A stretch of 64,000 bases of DNA from CALVGQ01 sp964370435 (GCA_964370435.1 CAYJJG010000004.1:1-64000), one strand, 5' to 3'. Counted from the stretch's first letter, positions 35,864 to 45,038 are shown. A program made the numbers and translations. Notes: generated by a model not told the origin, from the sequence alone.

Positions 35864-36175
35864 ATAAAATAAGGTGTTTTAGAAGAAGTAATGCGTGTAT
35901 AAAATATTAAAGTGGATTTTAAAGGTTTCTCAAGAAAAAACAATTTTTAAAAGTATAGTATTAATCTAAATGACTCTTTAAGAATTAGAGTCCTTTTTTA
36001 TTTACAATTCATCCCATTTCATGATGATTGAATAAAATAGCTTATTAATAAAAGGTGATGATTACTTTACATCTAATAAAGAGTGTAGTAACATAATGCT
36101 AAAATGTATTGATTTCTACTGTCACATTTTTGAAAAATAAAACATTATATTTACATTTAAGAAAGAGGATTGTTG
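35864..36175. other. Intergenic region (312 nt) with terminator
   Basis: The stretch is AT-rich. It contains the terminator of the permease gene at 35972-36000 and, nearer the end, the AGAGG ribosome site of the surface-protein gene. No reading frame with a ribosome site and no RNA gene is seen in it. Confidence 0.6.
35972..36000 (+). terminator. Terminator after the permease
   Basis: GACTCT pairs with AGAGTC (loop TTAAGAATT), followed by CTTTTTTAT, about 110 nt after the stop codon. Confidence 0.8.
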
Positions 36176-39154
36176 ATGAAAAAGCTATTTATAAAATTTA
36201 CAGGGGTTATGGCGACATTAGGATTGTTATTTATTCTAATGCCCATGAATATTTTTGCAGCACAAGAAGGAGATTTTACAGTTATTGGAGATTCTTCAAA
36301 TTACCATTATGATGCTGCGGAAAACACGCTTGTTATAACAGGTGCAGGCCCACTAACAATATCTTCTGCTCTAACAGAGCAGAGAATAATTGTTTTTAAT
36401 GGAGTTAAAGCAAATTTAACTTTAAGTGGAGTTGATATTCAGCCAACTTCAGGCAGTCCTATTAAATTAGAAGCAGGTGCGGATGCAACAATAACATTGG
36501 CGGATGGTACTATTAACAATTTAGAAACACAGGATGAACAATCGGCAGCGCTTAATGTTGCTACAGGTGCAACGTTAACAATTAAAGGCAGCGGAACGCT
36601 AAACGCAATAGCCGGAGAAAATGGAGCTGGTATTGGTGGTAGTGATGGTGAAGATGCAGGGACAATAAGGATAGAGGATGGCATAATTGCCGCCAAGTCA
36701 ACTGGATTCGCTATAGTTGAAGGTGGAGCTGGTATTGGCGGTGGTAATAATGGTAACGGTGGAAATATAAGTATTTCTGGTGGAACGATAATTGCGGCTT
36801 CAGATGGAGGCGCAAGCGCAAACAACGGCGGAGCCGGCATTGGCGGTGGAGCAGGTAAAAACGGAGGAATAATAAATATTTCAGGTGGAACAATAACTGC
36901 AACCGCAGATCAAGGTGCAGCTATTGGCGGCGGAACATCTGCATCTTCAGGAAAGATAACGATATCAGGTGGAACGATAATTGCATCAACACATGATGGA
37001 ACCGCCCCTACTAAAGGAGCTGGTATTGGTGGTGGAGCGTTTGGAGCGGGAGAAACGATAACGATTACTGGTGATGCTTCTATAATGGCTACGGCATACG
37101 AAGGAGCTGCTATTGGCGGTGGAGGCGGTGCAAATGCTGGAACAATAAATATAACAGGCGGAGAGATTCGAGGTGCACAGTCTCACCTAGGTGCAGGTAT
37201 CGGCGGCGGCGGAAGCATTGGCATGGCAATGGGTGGTAGCGGTGGAACAATTACTATCACAAGTGGAAAAGTTACTGCAGAATCAAATGACGGTGGAGCG
37301 GCTGTTGGAGGAGGTTTCAATGGAACCGGTGGAAACATAATAATAAGTGGTAACGCTGAAGTGAAAGCAACTGGAAGTTCTGGAGCAGGTATTGGTGGTG
37401 GAAGAGGTGTCGGCATAGGCATGGCAGGCGGAAGCATAACAATAAGTGGCGATGCTAAAGTGAATGCAACAGGAGCTGCTGGAGCCGCTGTCGGTGGTGG
37501 GGCATCATCGAATGTAGCTAATAGTACTGGTGGCTCTGGAGGCACGATTAATATTAAAGGTAATGCCGAAGTATTTGCAACTGGAGCCTCTGGTGCAGGT
37601 ATTGGCGGTGGTGCTAGTTTTGATACAGGAAGTACCGGTGGAAATGGTGGAACAATAAATATTAGTGAAAACGCTATTGTTAATGCAATATCTTCTGGTT
37701 TAGGAGCAGGTATCGGCGGTGGCGGAAGCATCTCTGGATCATCTGGAGTAGGTGGAGCAGGTGGAACAATAAATATAAGTGGTGGAATAATTGCCACTGC
37801 AAAGTCGAATGAGGGAGCAGGTATCGGTGGTGGCGCAAGCTTCAGCGGAGCAGGCGGAGCAGGCGGAATGATAAATATAAGTGGCGGAACGATTAATGCT
37901 GCTATATCACAGAGTGGAGCTGGTATTGGCGGCGCAAAAGGCGGAGCAAGTGGAACAATAAATATAAGCGGTGGAATGATTAATAATGCAGGATCTGAGA
38001 CTGGTGCAGGTATCGGCACTGGAAATATGGGAAGCGGTGGAACAATAGAGATAAGCGCAGGGACAATTGAAAGAGCAATGTCAACTGTTGGAGCAGGTAT
38101 TGGCAGTGGAACATTTGGAACAGTTGAAACAATAAATATAAGTGGCGGTAACGTATTCACAACGTCAGATCAGGGTGCAGGTATTGGTAGTGGATTAGAT
38201 GGAACGGTTAAAACAATAAATATAAGTGGCGGTAACGTATTCACAACGTCAACCTATGGGGCTGGTATTGGTGGTGAAGACAGTGTAGCATTGACTATTG
38301 GGAACGCCTCAGGCACGACAAAACCGATCATATTAGCTAGAAGCGAGATATATGCTATTCAATATTCTTCTTTAAAAATAGTGAATGGTGCAAATATAAT
38401 AGCTATTAATTTAAAAGGAAATGGGGCTTTAAATAATAAAGCTGCATCAGTTTTCAACACGATTAAAATATATGCAGGAGATACGGAAATCAATGCACAA
38501 GAGATAGACCCTGAACTAACAGATTATCATGTATACTCTTTTATTAAATTTGATGGGGCTACTATTATACCTTCAACTGCACAGCCAGAACAAACAACAG
38601 AACCAGTAGTTACACCAGAAGTTAATGTCACGGCAGTAAAAACAGATTCTAACAATCAAATAACAACCCAAGATGTCGAACTTGATCCAATTGAAATAAA
38701 TCCAGAAATGCTAATTATCAATGAAGATTTTAACTTGATATCTTATATTAATAATAAGAGTAACACTAAGCTTTATAACTTTACTGTGTCTGTAAAGACA
38801 GAGGGTGGATATATCGATTCTCAAGAGTTAAGCTTTGTGGAAATAGAATCTAACGCAAGCGAAAAAATAGATATGACTGTGAGACCTATTAAAGAGGGGA
38901 GCACTAATCTTATTTTAACTGTGACTTATGAAGATGAAGAAGGTAATGAATATGAGGTTAGTGCAATAAAAGAAATATCTATTTCTGCACCTCAAAGTAC
39001 CACAGAGCCTACTACGGATACAGTTACAGACACAGTAAACACTGAACAGGAGAGTCCCTCATCATTATCTTTAATGCCTTTATTTCTTTTGATTGGTGTT
39101 GTAATTTCAATAATAATAGTATTATTGTTAGCTAGAAAAAAACGTCAATCGTAA
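36176..39154 (+). CDS. Large glycine-rich repeat surface protein (beta-helix/carbohydrate-binding type)
   Basis: The 992-aa protein has a signal peptide (residues 1-28, ending IFAA), a short N-terminal region, then about 20 repeats of roughly 26-34 residues with the cores GAGIGGG and GGTINISGGTI (residues 140-700). This pattern is known from Cthe_2159-like carbohydrate-binding or autotransporter-like right-handed beta-helix proteins. After a Pro/Thr-rich linker and an Ig-like domain (about 790-930) it ends with one transmembrane helix and RKKRQS. There is no LPXTG motif, so it appears membrane-anchored. I chose ATG 36176 (AGAGG 8 nt upstream). The repeats are richer in G+C than neighbours, and two units are nearly identical at DNA level. 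Confidence 0.85.
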   Translation: MKKLFIKFTGVMATLGLLFILMPMNIFAAQEGDFTVIGDSSNYHYDAAENTLVITGAGPLTISSALTEQRIIVFNGVKANLTLSGVDIQPTSGSPIKLEAGADATITLADGTINNLETQDEQSAALNVATGATLTIKGSGTLNAIAGENGAGIGGSDGEDAGTIRIEDGIIAAKSTGFAIVEGGAGIGGGNNGNGGNISISGGTIIAASDGGASANNGGAGIGGGAGKNGGIINISGGTITATADQGAAIGGGTSASSGKITISGGTIIASTHDGTAPTKGAGIGGGAFGAGETITITGDASIMATAYEGAAIGGGGGANAGTINITGGEIRGAQSHLGAGIGGGGSIGMAMGGSGGTITITSGKVTAESNDGGAAVGGGFNGTGGNIIISGNAEVKATGSSGAGIGGGRGVGIGMAGGSITISGDAKVNATGAAGAAVGGGASSNVANSTGGSGGTINIKGNAEVFATGASGAGIGGGASFDTGSTGGNGGTINISENAIVNAISSGLGAGIGGGGSISGSSGVGGAGGTINISGGIIATAKSNEGAGIGGGASFSGAGGAGGMINISGGTINAAISQSGAGIGGAKGGASGTINISGGMINNAGSETGAGIGTGNMGSGGTIEISAGTIERAMSTVGAGIGSGTFGTVETINISGGNVFTTSDQGAGIGSGLDGTVKTINISGGNVFTTSTYGAGIGGEDSVALTIGNASGTTKPIILARSEIYAIQYSSLKIVNGANIIAINLKGNGALNNKAASVFNTIKIYAGDTEINAQEIDPELTDYHVYSFIKFDGATIIPSTAQPEQTTEPVVTPEVNVTAVKTDSNNQITTQDVELDPIEINPEMLIINEDFNLISYINNKSNTKLYNFTVSVKTEGGYIDSQELSFVEIESNASEKIDMTVRPIKEGSTNLILTVTYEDEEGNEYEVSAIKEISISAPQSTTEPTTDTVTDTVNTEQESPSSLSLMPLFLLIGVVISIIIVLLLARKKRQS
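36610..38280 (+). repeat. Coding tandem repeats, about 80-100 bp per unit
   Basis: Imperfect units encode G-A-G-I-G-G-G followed by T-I-N-I-S-G-G-T-I and a variable V/N-A-T-segment. Copies at 38127-38167 and 38211-38251 share 41 identical bases, with a period of 84 nt (28 codons), which points to recent duplication or gene conversion. Confidence 0.85.
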
Positions 39155-39209
39155 AAAATAATAGTTTTTAAAAATACAATTCTCTAAAATAATGTATAGC
39201 AAATAATTT

Positions 39210-39233
39210 AAGCCTTTATCTTAAGGCTTTTTT
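39210..39233 (+). terminator. Terminator after the surface protein
   Basis: AAGCCTT pairs with AAGGCTT (loop TATCTT), continuing into a T run. Confidence 0.75.
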
Positions 39234-39336
39234 ATATTAAATAATAAATAATCTATAATAAAATCACTGATGAAATATGGTAATATATTATTGCGATTAA
39301 AAATAAACATTATATAGGAGAGGAATTTTAAAGATT

Positions 39337-39675
39337 ATGAAGATTGAAGACGTTTATAGATGTATAGAAGAATACAATGTACAACAGATTATACCTATAC
39401 TTAAATATATTGAAGATAATTTTAAATGTGCACAATTTGATGAATATAATTCCGAGAAATCACATATTCCCACATGGCGAATAAGAGATAAATATGTAGG
39501 GATAGGTTGTAGAAAACATTATATTACTATTTATTTTAGTGATAGAGAGGCTGTTAGTGTAGTTGCTGAAAACACTCCTTATTGTAGGGCACAAAAAGGA
39601 TGTGTTAACTTTAGCTATAAGCGCGAGCTTCCTTATGATGCAATATTTAAAGGAATTAATAAATGTTTAAGCTAA
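39337..39675 (+). CDS. DUF1801 family small protein
   Basis: The 112-aa soluble protein resembles the DUF1801/YdhG-like family (sometimes called iron-chaperone-like): PTWRIRDKYVGIGCRKHYITIYF in the middle (residues about 46-68) and CRAQKGCVNFSYKRELPYDAI near the C-terminus match the family pattern of a shallow beta-sheet with conserved Lys and Cys. The function is not established. It is monocistronic behind GGAGAGG. Confidence 0.75.
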   Translation: MKIEDVYRCIEEYNVQQIIPILKYIEDNFKCAQFDEYNSEKSHIPTWRIRDKYVGIGCRKHYITIYFSDREAVSVVAENTPYCRAQKGCVNFSYKRELPYDAIFKGINKCLS

Positions 39676-39800
39676 TGGAGCTATTTTAAATATATTGATT
39701 GGGTTGGTTTTAGAGTAAGGCTATAATAAAAAACAGTAAGTTAATTAGTGTATTAAAAATACTAGAATAAACTACATAATTCATAGAGTTATGGTAAGAA

Positions 39801-39866
39801 ACAAGTGTAATATTATTTAAGTTTTATGAAATTAAGCTTGCGATAGTATTACACTTGTTTTTTAAT
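39801..39866 (+). terminator. Long-stem terminator upstream of rpsL
   Basis: ACAAGTGTAATA pairs perfectly with TATTACACTTGT across a 34-nt loop, followed by a T6 run. It ends whatever transcript enters from 39722 or from the DUF1801 gene. Confidence 0.8.
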
Positions 39867-39887
39867 TGAAATTAAATTAAATTTTTC

Positions 39888-39917
39888 TTGACTTAAAAGG
39901 TAATTATAGTGTAAAAT
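39888..39917 (+). promoter_or_regulatory. Sigma-A promoter of the str operon
   Basis: TTGACT (39888-39893), 18-nt spacer and TAAAAT (39912-39917), about 115 nt before rpsL. It is one of the few promoters here with a good -35. Confidence 0.7.
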
Positions 39918-39925
39918 TTTATTGC

Positions 39926-39996
39926 TTAGCGACTTTTGTATGTTTCCGCAAGGGAACTTATTATTAGGCTAAAGTATGACACACTTGGAAGTGTGT
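39926..39996 (+). promoter_or_regulatory. Structured 5' leader of the str operon
   Basis: TTAGC (39926-39930) pairs with GCTAA (39968-39972), enclosing the hairpin GTTTCC-GCAA-GGGAAC (39942-39957, GNRA tetraloop). A second hairpin, ACACACTT-GG-AAGTGTGT (39979-39996), follows, then a spacer and the rpsL ribosome site. There is no T tract, so it is not a terminator. It may be a protein-binding leader for autoregulation. Confidence 0.55.
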
Positions 39997-40032
39997 GCAT
40001 AAATAGAGGATTAGCATGAAAGGAGAAAAAGT

Positions 40033-40452
40033 ATGCCAACAATTAATCAGTTAGTTCGTAAAGGCCGTACTAATAAAGTATGGAAATCTAAATCACCAGC
40101 TTTAAATAGAGGTTATAACTCTTTACAAAGAAAAAACACAACGATTTCTTCACCGCAAAAAAGAGGTGTTTGTACTCGTGTAGGAACAATGACACCGAAG
40201 AAACCAAACTCAGCATTACGTAAGTATGCCCGTGTTCGCTTAAGTAATAACATGGAGGTAACAGCGTATATTCCAGGTATTGGACACAACCTACAAGAAC
40301 ATAGTGTTGTTTTAATTCGTGGAGGTCGTGTTAAAGATTTACCAGGGGTACGTTACCATATTGTACGTGGAACACTTGACTGTGCTGGTGTAAATGAGCG
40401 TAAACAATCACGTTCTTTATACGGTACTAAAAAGCCAAAGGCTAGTAAGTAA
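40033..40452 (+). CDS. rpsL: 30S ribosomal protein S12
   Basis: S12 sits at the decoding centre of the small subunit. The 139-aa protein carries TPKKPNSALRKYARVRLSN and GRVKDLPGVRYHIVRGTLD, the two segments where streptomycin-resistance changes usually fall. Both key Lys residues (PKKPNS and GRVKDLPG) are present, so the sequence looks like the susceptible form. It starts the str operon behind AAAGGAGA and is followed by rpsG after 17 nt. Confidence 0.98.
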   Translation: MPTINQLVRKGRTNKVWKSKSPALNRGYNSLQRKNTTISSPQKRGVCTRVGTMTPKKPNSALRKYARVRLSNNMEVTAYIPGIGHNLQEHSVVLIRGGRVKDLPGVRYHIVRGTLDCAGVNERKQSRSLYGTKKPKASK

Positions 40453-40469
40453 TTTAGGAGGAAAGAAAA

Positions 40470-40940
40470 ATGCCAAGAAAAGGTCATATTGCTAAAAGAG
40501 ATGTCTTGCAAGATCCTATCTACAATTCTAAATTGGTTACTCGTCTAATCAATAAGATTATGTTAGATGGAAAACGCGGAGTTGCGCAATCAATTCTTTA
40601 TAACGCGTTTGATATTATTGAAACTAAAACAGGTCGTGAACCTATGGAAGTTTTTGAACAAGCATTAGAAAACATCATGCCCCTACTTGAACTTAAAGTT
40701 CGTCGTGTAGGTGGGGCTAACTACCAAGTGCCGGTAGAAGTATCTAGCGAAAGAAGATTAACATTAGGTCTTCGTTGGTTAGTAAACTATAGTCGTCTTC
40801 GTCATGAAAAAACGATGGAGCAAAGACTAGCTTCAGAAATTATTGATGCAGCTAACGGAAGTGGTGCATCAGTGAAGAAAAAAGATGATACACATAGAAT
40901 GGCAGAAGCTAATAAAGCATTTGCACATTACCGCTGGTAA
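40470..40940 (+). CDS. rpsG: 30S ribosomal protein S7
   Basis: S7 nucleates assembly of the 30S head and in other bacteria represses the str operon by binding its mRNA. The 156-aa protein has the standard MPRKGHIAKRDVLQDPIYNS start, KVRRVGGANYQVPVEV and RWLVNYSRLR, and ends AFAHYRW. The length equals the family norm. It lies 17 nt after rpsL and 18 nt before fusA. Confidence 0.98.
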   Translation: MPRKGHIAKRDVLQDPIYNSKLVTRLINKIMLDGKRGVAQSILYNAFDIIETKTGREPMEVFEQALENIMPLLELKVRRVGGANYQVPVEVSSERRLTLGLRWLVNYSRLRHEKTMEQRLASEIIDAANGSGASVKKKDDTHRMAEANKAFAHYRW

Positions 40941-40958
40941 GAAAGGGGAGTTACGAAA

Positions 40959-43037
40959 ATGTCACGTGAATATTCACTTGCGAAAACTAGAAATATCGGA
41001 ATCATGGCTCATATCGATGCCGGTAAAACTACTACAACTGAACGTATCCTATATTACACAGGGGTAACTCATAAAATTGGAGAAACTCATGATGGAGCTT
41101 CTCAAATGGACTGGATGGCTCAAGAACAAGAGCGTGGTATCACGATTACATCGGCTGCTACTACTGCACACTGGAAAGAGCACCGTGTTAATATCATCGA
41201 TACTCCAGGACACGTTGACTTCACTGTTGAAGTTGAACGTTCACTACGTGTACTTGATGGTGCTGTAACTGTTTTAGATGCTAAAGCAGGGGTTGAACCT
41301 CAAACTGAAACAGTATGGCGTCAAGCTACTACATACGGGGTCCCTCGTATTGTATTCTGTAACAAAATGGATGCTACTGGAGCTGACTTTATGATGTCAG
41401 TAAATTCTATTGGGGATCGTTTAGGGGCAAAAGCTGCGCCTATTCAACTTCCAATTGGAGCTGAAAATACATTTAGAGCTATTATTGATATTGTTGAAAT
41501 GAAATATCACAATTTCAAAAATGACTTAGGTACAGATATTGAAATATTAGAAATACCGGCTGAATACTTAGATGAAGTTCAAGCACTTCGTGCAGACTTA
41601 ATTGAAAAAGCAGCTGATTATGATGAAGAATTAATGATGAAAGTGCTAGAAGGTGAAGAGCCAACTGTTGCTGAAATCAAAGAAGCTATTCGTAAAGGTG
41701 TATGTACAGCGGAATTCTTCCCTGTTCTTTGTGGATCTGCTTATAAAAATAAAGGTGTTCAATTAATGCTTGATGCAGTTATTGATTACCTTCCATCGCC
41801 ACTTGATGTACCTAGTATCAAAGGACAACTTGAAGATGGTACTGAAGAAGCTAGAAATGCTGATGACAATGAGCCATTTGCAGCACTAGCATTTAAAGTT
41901 ATGACTGACCCATTCGTAGGACGTTTAACTTATTTCCGCGTTTACTCAGGTAAATGTTCATCAGGAAGTTATGTATTAAATGCTACCAAAGATACTCGTG
42001 AGCGTTTTGGACGTATTGTGCAAATGCATGCGAATAGTCGTAAAGAAATCACAGAAGTTTATTCTGGAGATATCGCAGCAGCAGTTGGTTTAAAAGCAAC
42101 TACTACTGGAGATACTCTTTGTGATGAAAAAAATCCAATTATCCTTGAATCTATGGTGTTCCCTGAGCCAGTTATTCAAATGTCGGTTGAACCTAAAACT
42201 AAACAAGACTCTGATAAAATGGGTATTGCCTTAGGTAAATTAGCTGAAGAAGATCCTACTTTCAAAACTTATACAGATGAGGAAACAGGACAAACAATCA
42301 TTGCTGGTATGGGTGAGCTTCACTTAGATATCATTGTTGATCGTATGCGTCGTGAATTCAAAGTTGAATGTAACGTAGGTGCTCCACAAGTTGCTTACCG
42401 TGAAACTATTCGCCAAGCTGCTGAGTGTGAAGGTAAATTCGTACGTCAATCAGGTGGACGTGGACAATATGGACATGTTTGGATTAGATTTGAACCTAAT
42501 GAAGAAGGTAAAGGATTCGAGTTCGTTGATGGTATCGTTGGTGGTACTGTTCCTCGTGAATACATCAAACCAACTCATGATGGATTATTTGCTGCTTTAA
42601 ATAACGGTTTACAATTCGGATATCCAGTAGTTGATATTAAAGCTACATTATTTGATGGATCTTACCATGATGTCGATTCATCAGAGATGGCTTATAAAAT
42701 CGCTGCAAGCATGGCTTTAAAAGAAGCTGCTAAAAAATGTAAGGCTGTATTACTAGAGCCTATCATGAATGTTGAAGTTACTGCACCGTCAGACTATTTA
42801 GGTTCTGTGATGGGTGATATAACAAAACGTCGTGGACAAATCCGTGACCAAGAAGAAAAGCATAATGCGATTACTGTAAGAGCATTTATACCTCTTTCTG
42901 AAATGTTCGGATATTCTACTGACTTACGTTCATTTACTCAAGGTCGTGGTAATTATGTAATGCAAATGGATCATTATTCAGAAGTTCCTAAGAGCATTGC
43001 AGAAAAAGTTGCTAAGAAAATGGCTGAAGAAGAATAA
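40959..43037 (+). CDS. fusA: Elongation factor G
   Basis: EF-G drives translocation of tRNA and mRNA on the ribosome with GTP. The 692-aa protein has the G motifs AHIDAGKTTTTERIL, DTPGHVDF and CNKMDATGA, RGITITSAAT (switch I) and the domain IV loop containing SGGRGQYGHVWIRFEP. All five domains are present at usual length, and no duplication of fusA is visible in the window. RBS AAGGGGAG. A 75-nt gap separates it from tuf. Confidence 0.98.
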   Translation: MSREYSLAKTRNIGIMAHIDAGKTTTTERILYYTGVTHKIGETHDGASQMDWMAQEQERGITITSAATTAHWKEHRVNIIDTPGHVDFTVEVERSLRVLDGAVTVLDAKAGVEPQTETVWRQATTYGVPRIVFCNKMDATGADFMMSVNSIGDRLGAKAAPIQLPIGAENTFRAIIDIVEMKYHNFKNDLGTDIEILEIPAEYLDEVQALRADLIEKAADYDEELMMKVLEGEEPTVAEIKEAIRKGVCTAEFFPVLCGSAYKNKGVQLMLDAVIDYLPSPLDVPSIKGQLEDGTEEARNADDNEPFAALAFKVMTDPFVGRLTYFRVYSGKCSSGSYVLNATKDTRERFGRIVQMHANSRKEITEVYSGDIAAAVGLKATTTGDTLCDEKNPIILESMVFPEPVIQMSVEPKTKQDSDKMGIALGKLAEEDPTFKTYTDEETGQTIIAGMGELHLDIIVDRMRREFKVECNVGAPQVAYRETIRQAAECEGKFVRQSGGRGQYGHVWIRFEPNEEGKGFEFVDGIVGGTVPREYIKPTHDGLFAALNNGLQFGYPVVDIKATLFDGSYHDVDSSEMAYKIAASMALKEAAKKCKAVLLEPIMNVEVTAPSDYLGSVMGDITKRRGQIRDQEEKHNAITVRAFIPLSEMFGYSTDLRSFTQGRGNYVMQMDHYSEVPKSIAEKVAKKMAEEE

Positions 43038-43112
43038 TCAACTTGATTTCTTTAAGTATTTATCTTAAAATTAAAATGGATTAAATAAAAATAAAATTAG
43101 GAGGAATTTGCA

Positions 43113-44297
43113 ATGGCAAAACAAAAATTTGACAGATCGAAAGCGCATGTTAACATTGGTACAATCGGACACGTTGACCATGGTAAAACTACATTAACTG
43201 CTGCAATTACTAATCACTTAGCTAAAAAAGGTTTGGCTGAAGCTCAAGCTTATGACCAAATCGATGGAGCTCCAGAAGAAAAAGCGCGTGGAATCACTAT
43301 TAACACTGCTCACGTTGAGTACCAAACAGAAGCACGTCACTATGCACACGTTGACTGCCCAGGACATGCTGACTACATTAAAAACATGATTACTGGTGCT
43401 GCACAAATGGATGGATCTATCCTAGTTGTTGCTGCAACAGACGGACCTATGCCACAAACTCGTGAACATATCTTACTTTCACGCCAAGTAGGTGTACCTT
43501 ACATCTGTGTATTCTTAAATAAATGCGACATGGTTGATGATGAAGAATTAGTTGACTTAGTTGAAATGGAAGTTCGTGAACTTCTTTCTGAATACGGATT
43601 TGATGGAGACAATGCTCCAGTTATCCGTGGATCTGCATTAAAAGCTCTTGAAGGTGATGCAGCTTGGGGAGAAAAAATCCAAGAACTTATGGATGCAGTA
43701 GATGCTTATATCCCTGATCCAACTCGTGAAACTGACAAAACTTTCTTAATGTCAGTGGAAGATGTATTCACTATCACTGGACGTGGAACTGTTGCTACAG
43801 GACGTGTTGAGCGTGGTGTTTTAAATCTTTCTGAAGAAGTTGAAATCGTTGGTATCCGCGATACTAAGAAAACTGTTGTTACAGGTATCGAAATGTTCCG
43901 TAAATTACTTGACTTCGCTGAAGCAGGAGATAATATCGGCGCTTTACTTCGTGGTGTAAACCGTGAAGAAGTTGAGCGTGGACAAGTTTTAGCAAAACCT
44001 GGAAGTGTTACTCCTCATACTATCTTCAAAGCTCAAGTTTATATCTTGACTAAAGAAGAAGGTGGACGTCATACTCCATTCGTAAACAACTACCGTCCTC
44101 AATTCTATTTCCGTACTACTGATGTTACTGGTGTTATCCGTCTTCCTGAAGGAACTGAAATGGTTATGCCTGGAGACAACATCGAAATGGAAGTTGAATT
44201 AATTGCTCCAATCGCTATCGAAAGCAACACTAAATTCTCTATCCGTGAGGGTGGGCGTACTGTTGGTTCAGGAAGCGTTACAAGCATTATTAAATAG
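43113..44297 (+). CDS. tuf: Elongation factor Tu
   Basis: EF-Tu brings aminoacyl-tRNA to the ribosome. The 394-aa protein has IGHVDHGKTTLTAAIT (P-loop), ARGITINTAHVEY, DCPGHADYIKNMI and FLNKCDMV, then domains II and III with the tRNA-contacting RTTDVTGVI. The codon use is more regular, with GAA/GGA/CGT-type codons, as expected for one of the most expressed genes. RBS TAGGAGGAAT. It closes the str operon and a strong terminator follows. Confidence 0.98.
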   Translation: MAKQKFDRSKAHVNIGTIGHVDHGKTTLTAAITNHLAKKGLAEAQAYDQIDGAPEEKARGITINTAHVEYQTEARHYAHVDCPGHADYIKNMITGAAQMDGSILVVAATDGPMPQTREHILLSRQVGVPYICVFLNKCDMVDDEELVDLVEMEVRELLSEYGFDGDNAPVIRGSALKALEGDAAWGEKIQELMDAVDAYIPDPTRETDKTFLMSVEDVFTITGRGTVATGRVERGVLNLSEEVEIVGIRDTKKTVVTGIEMFRKLLDFAEAGDNIGALLRGVNREEVERGQVLAKPGSVTPHTIFKAQVYILTKEEGGRHTPFVNNYRPQFYFRTTDVTGVIRLPEGTEMVMPGDNIEMEVELIAPIAIESNTKFSIREGGRTVGSGSVTSIIK

Positions 44298-44311
44298 TTA
44301 TAACTTATTAA

Positions 44312-44341
44312 GTCGTAAGGATTACCTTACGGCTTTTTTTA
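44312..44341 (+). terminator. Terminator of the str operon
   Basis: GTCGTAAGG pairs with CCTTACGGC (one G-T), loop ATTA, followed by T8. Confidence 0.92.
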
Positions 44342-44409
44342 TTGATAAAATAATATCCAAGATGTCGCCACTAAGTATTGGTGAGCACCTAAATCAATAT
44401 AAATACCCA

Positions 44410-44446
44410 TAAAAAAACTACCTCTATCAAACATGATAGGGGTAGT
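44410..44446 (-). terminator. Terminator of the XRE cassette
   Basis: On the minus strand a 13-bp stem (ACTACCCCTATCA / TGATAGAGGTAGT, one wobble) is followed by T7. It lies 28 nt past the XRE stop. Confidence 0.9.
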
Positions 44447-44474
44447 TTGTATTAGTGGAGAGGATGTCATAATC

Positions 44475-44696
44475 TCAATCAAAGTAAAACATGTCTTCAA
44501 ACTTCACTTCTAGTGCGATGCAAAGTATCAAGGCAAGTTTTGCAGTAGGATTAAATTGACCTGTTTCTATCGAGCTAATTGTATTTCTTGATACGCCTAC
44601 CAGTTCAGCAAGTTCTGCTTGTGATAGTTTTTTTGCTGTACGTGTTTCATTAAGCCGGTTATGTAAAATCAGTTTGTTTTCGTCGTCTTTTTTCAT
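44475..44696 (-). CDS. Small XRE-family HTH regulator
   Basis: The 73-aa protein is almost only a helix-turn-helix: LNETRTAKKLSQAELAELVGVSRNTISSIETGQ, then PTAKLALILCIALEVKFEDMFYF. It belongs to the short Cro/YozG-like class that usually pairs with a small membrane protein. The ATG at 44696 overlaps the stop of the upstream gene (TAATG), so the two are coupled; an upstream in-frame GTG (44705) is less likely. It probably represses its own promoter through sites at 45039-45121. Confidence 0.9.
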   Translation of the reverse strand: MKKDDENKLILHNRLNETRTAKKLSQAELAELVGVSRNTISSIETGQFNPTAKLALILCIALEVKFEDMFYFD

Positions 44697-45019
44697 TATC
44701 CCCACACCCCAACAGCAACAAGTGCATAAATAATAAAATTCAAAACAGATGCAAGCGCACCAGCGATAGTAGTAATTAAAAAGAATCTTTCATTACCTGT
44801 TTTATATCTACCAAATGCTTCAGCAGAAAGATATGCTAAAAATAGTATACTAGCAATTTTATTATCGATTTTGTATATATGATTAAATATAGTAATTACA
44901 AAAAACATTGTTGTAAAAGCTATAACACCATACTTTCTTGATTTATTCTCGATGTAATGTTCGCCCTCATCTTCTTTGTTAGTTCTGCTCTTTTCTAATA
45001 TTTCTTCTCTTCTCATCAT
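44696..45019 (-). CDS. Small membrane protein paired with XRE regulator (DUF6442-like)
   Basis: The 107-aa protein has a charged N-terminus (MMRREEILEKSRTNKEDEGEHYIENKS) and three hydrophobic helices (about 31-48, 54-66 and 80-104). The start EEILEKSRxxNKxDE resembles DUF6442-type proteins, which are commonly encoded next to small XRE regulators in Bacillota; I give this family name with moderate confidence. It could be a stress-sensing or immunity-like membrane partner. It is the first gene of a two-gene unit with TTGACA-type upstream elements. Confidence 0.65.
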   Translation of the reverse strand: MMRREEILEKSRTNKEDEGEHYIENKSRKYGVIAFTTMFFVITIFNHIYKIDNKIASILFLAYLSAEAFGRYKTGNERFFLITTIAGALASVLNFIIYALVAVGVWG

Positions 45020-45038
45020 TTAACTCCATTCATTATAG

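Larger units (their letters stand above)
39676..40032. other. Intergenic region (357 nt) before the str operon
   Basis: It contains, in order, a TATAAT (39722-39727) with no clear gene after it, a long terminator hairpin (39801-39866), the rpsL promoter (39888-39917) and a structured leader (39926-39996). Nothing codes for protein here as far as I can see. Confidence 0.6.

Noticed and set aside
36439..36840. 133-codon minus-strand frame rich in Pro/Ala
   Set aside because: Another shadow of the same repeat gene.
37183..38160. 325-codon proline-rich open frame on the minus strand
   Set aside because: It is the mirror image of the Gly-rich repeats (GGN/GGT codons give CCN/Pro on the other strand); no ribosome site and no independent composition.
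36176..39154. LPXTG sorting signal in the repeat surface protein
   Set aside because: The sequence before the C-terminal helix reads SPSSLSLMP; no LPXTG or close variant.
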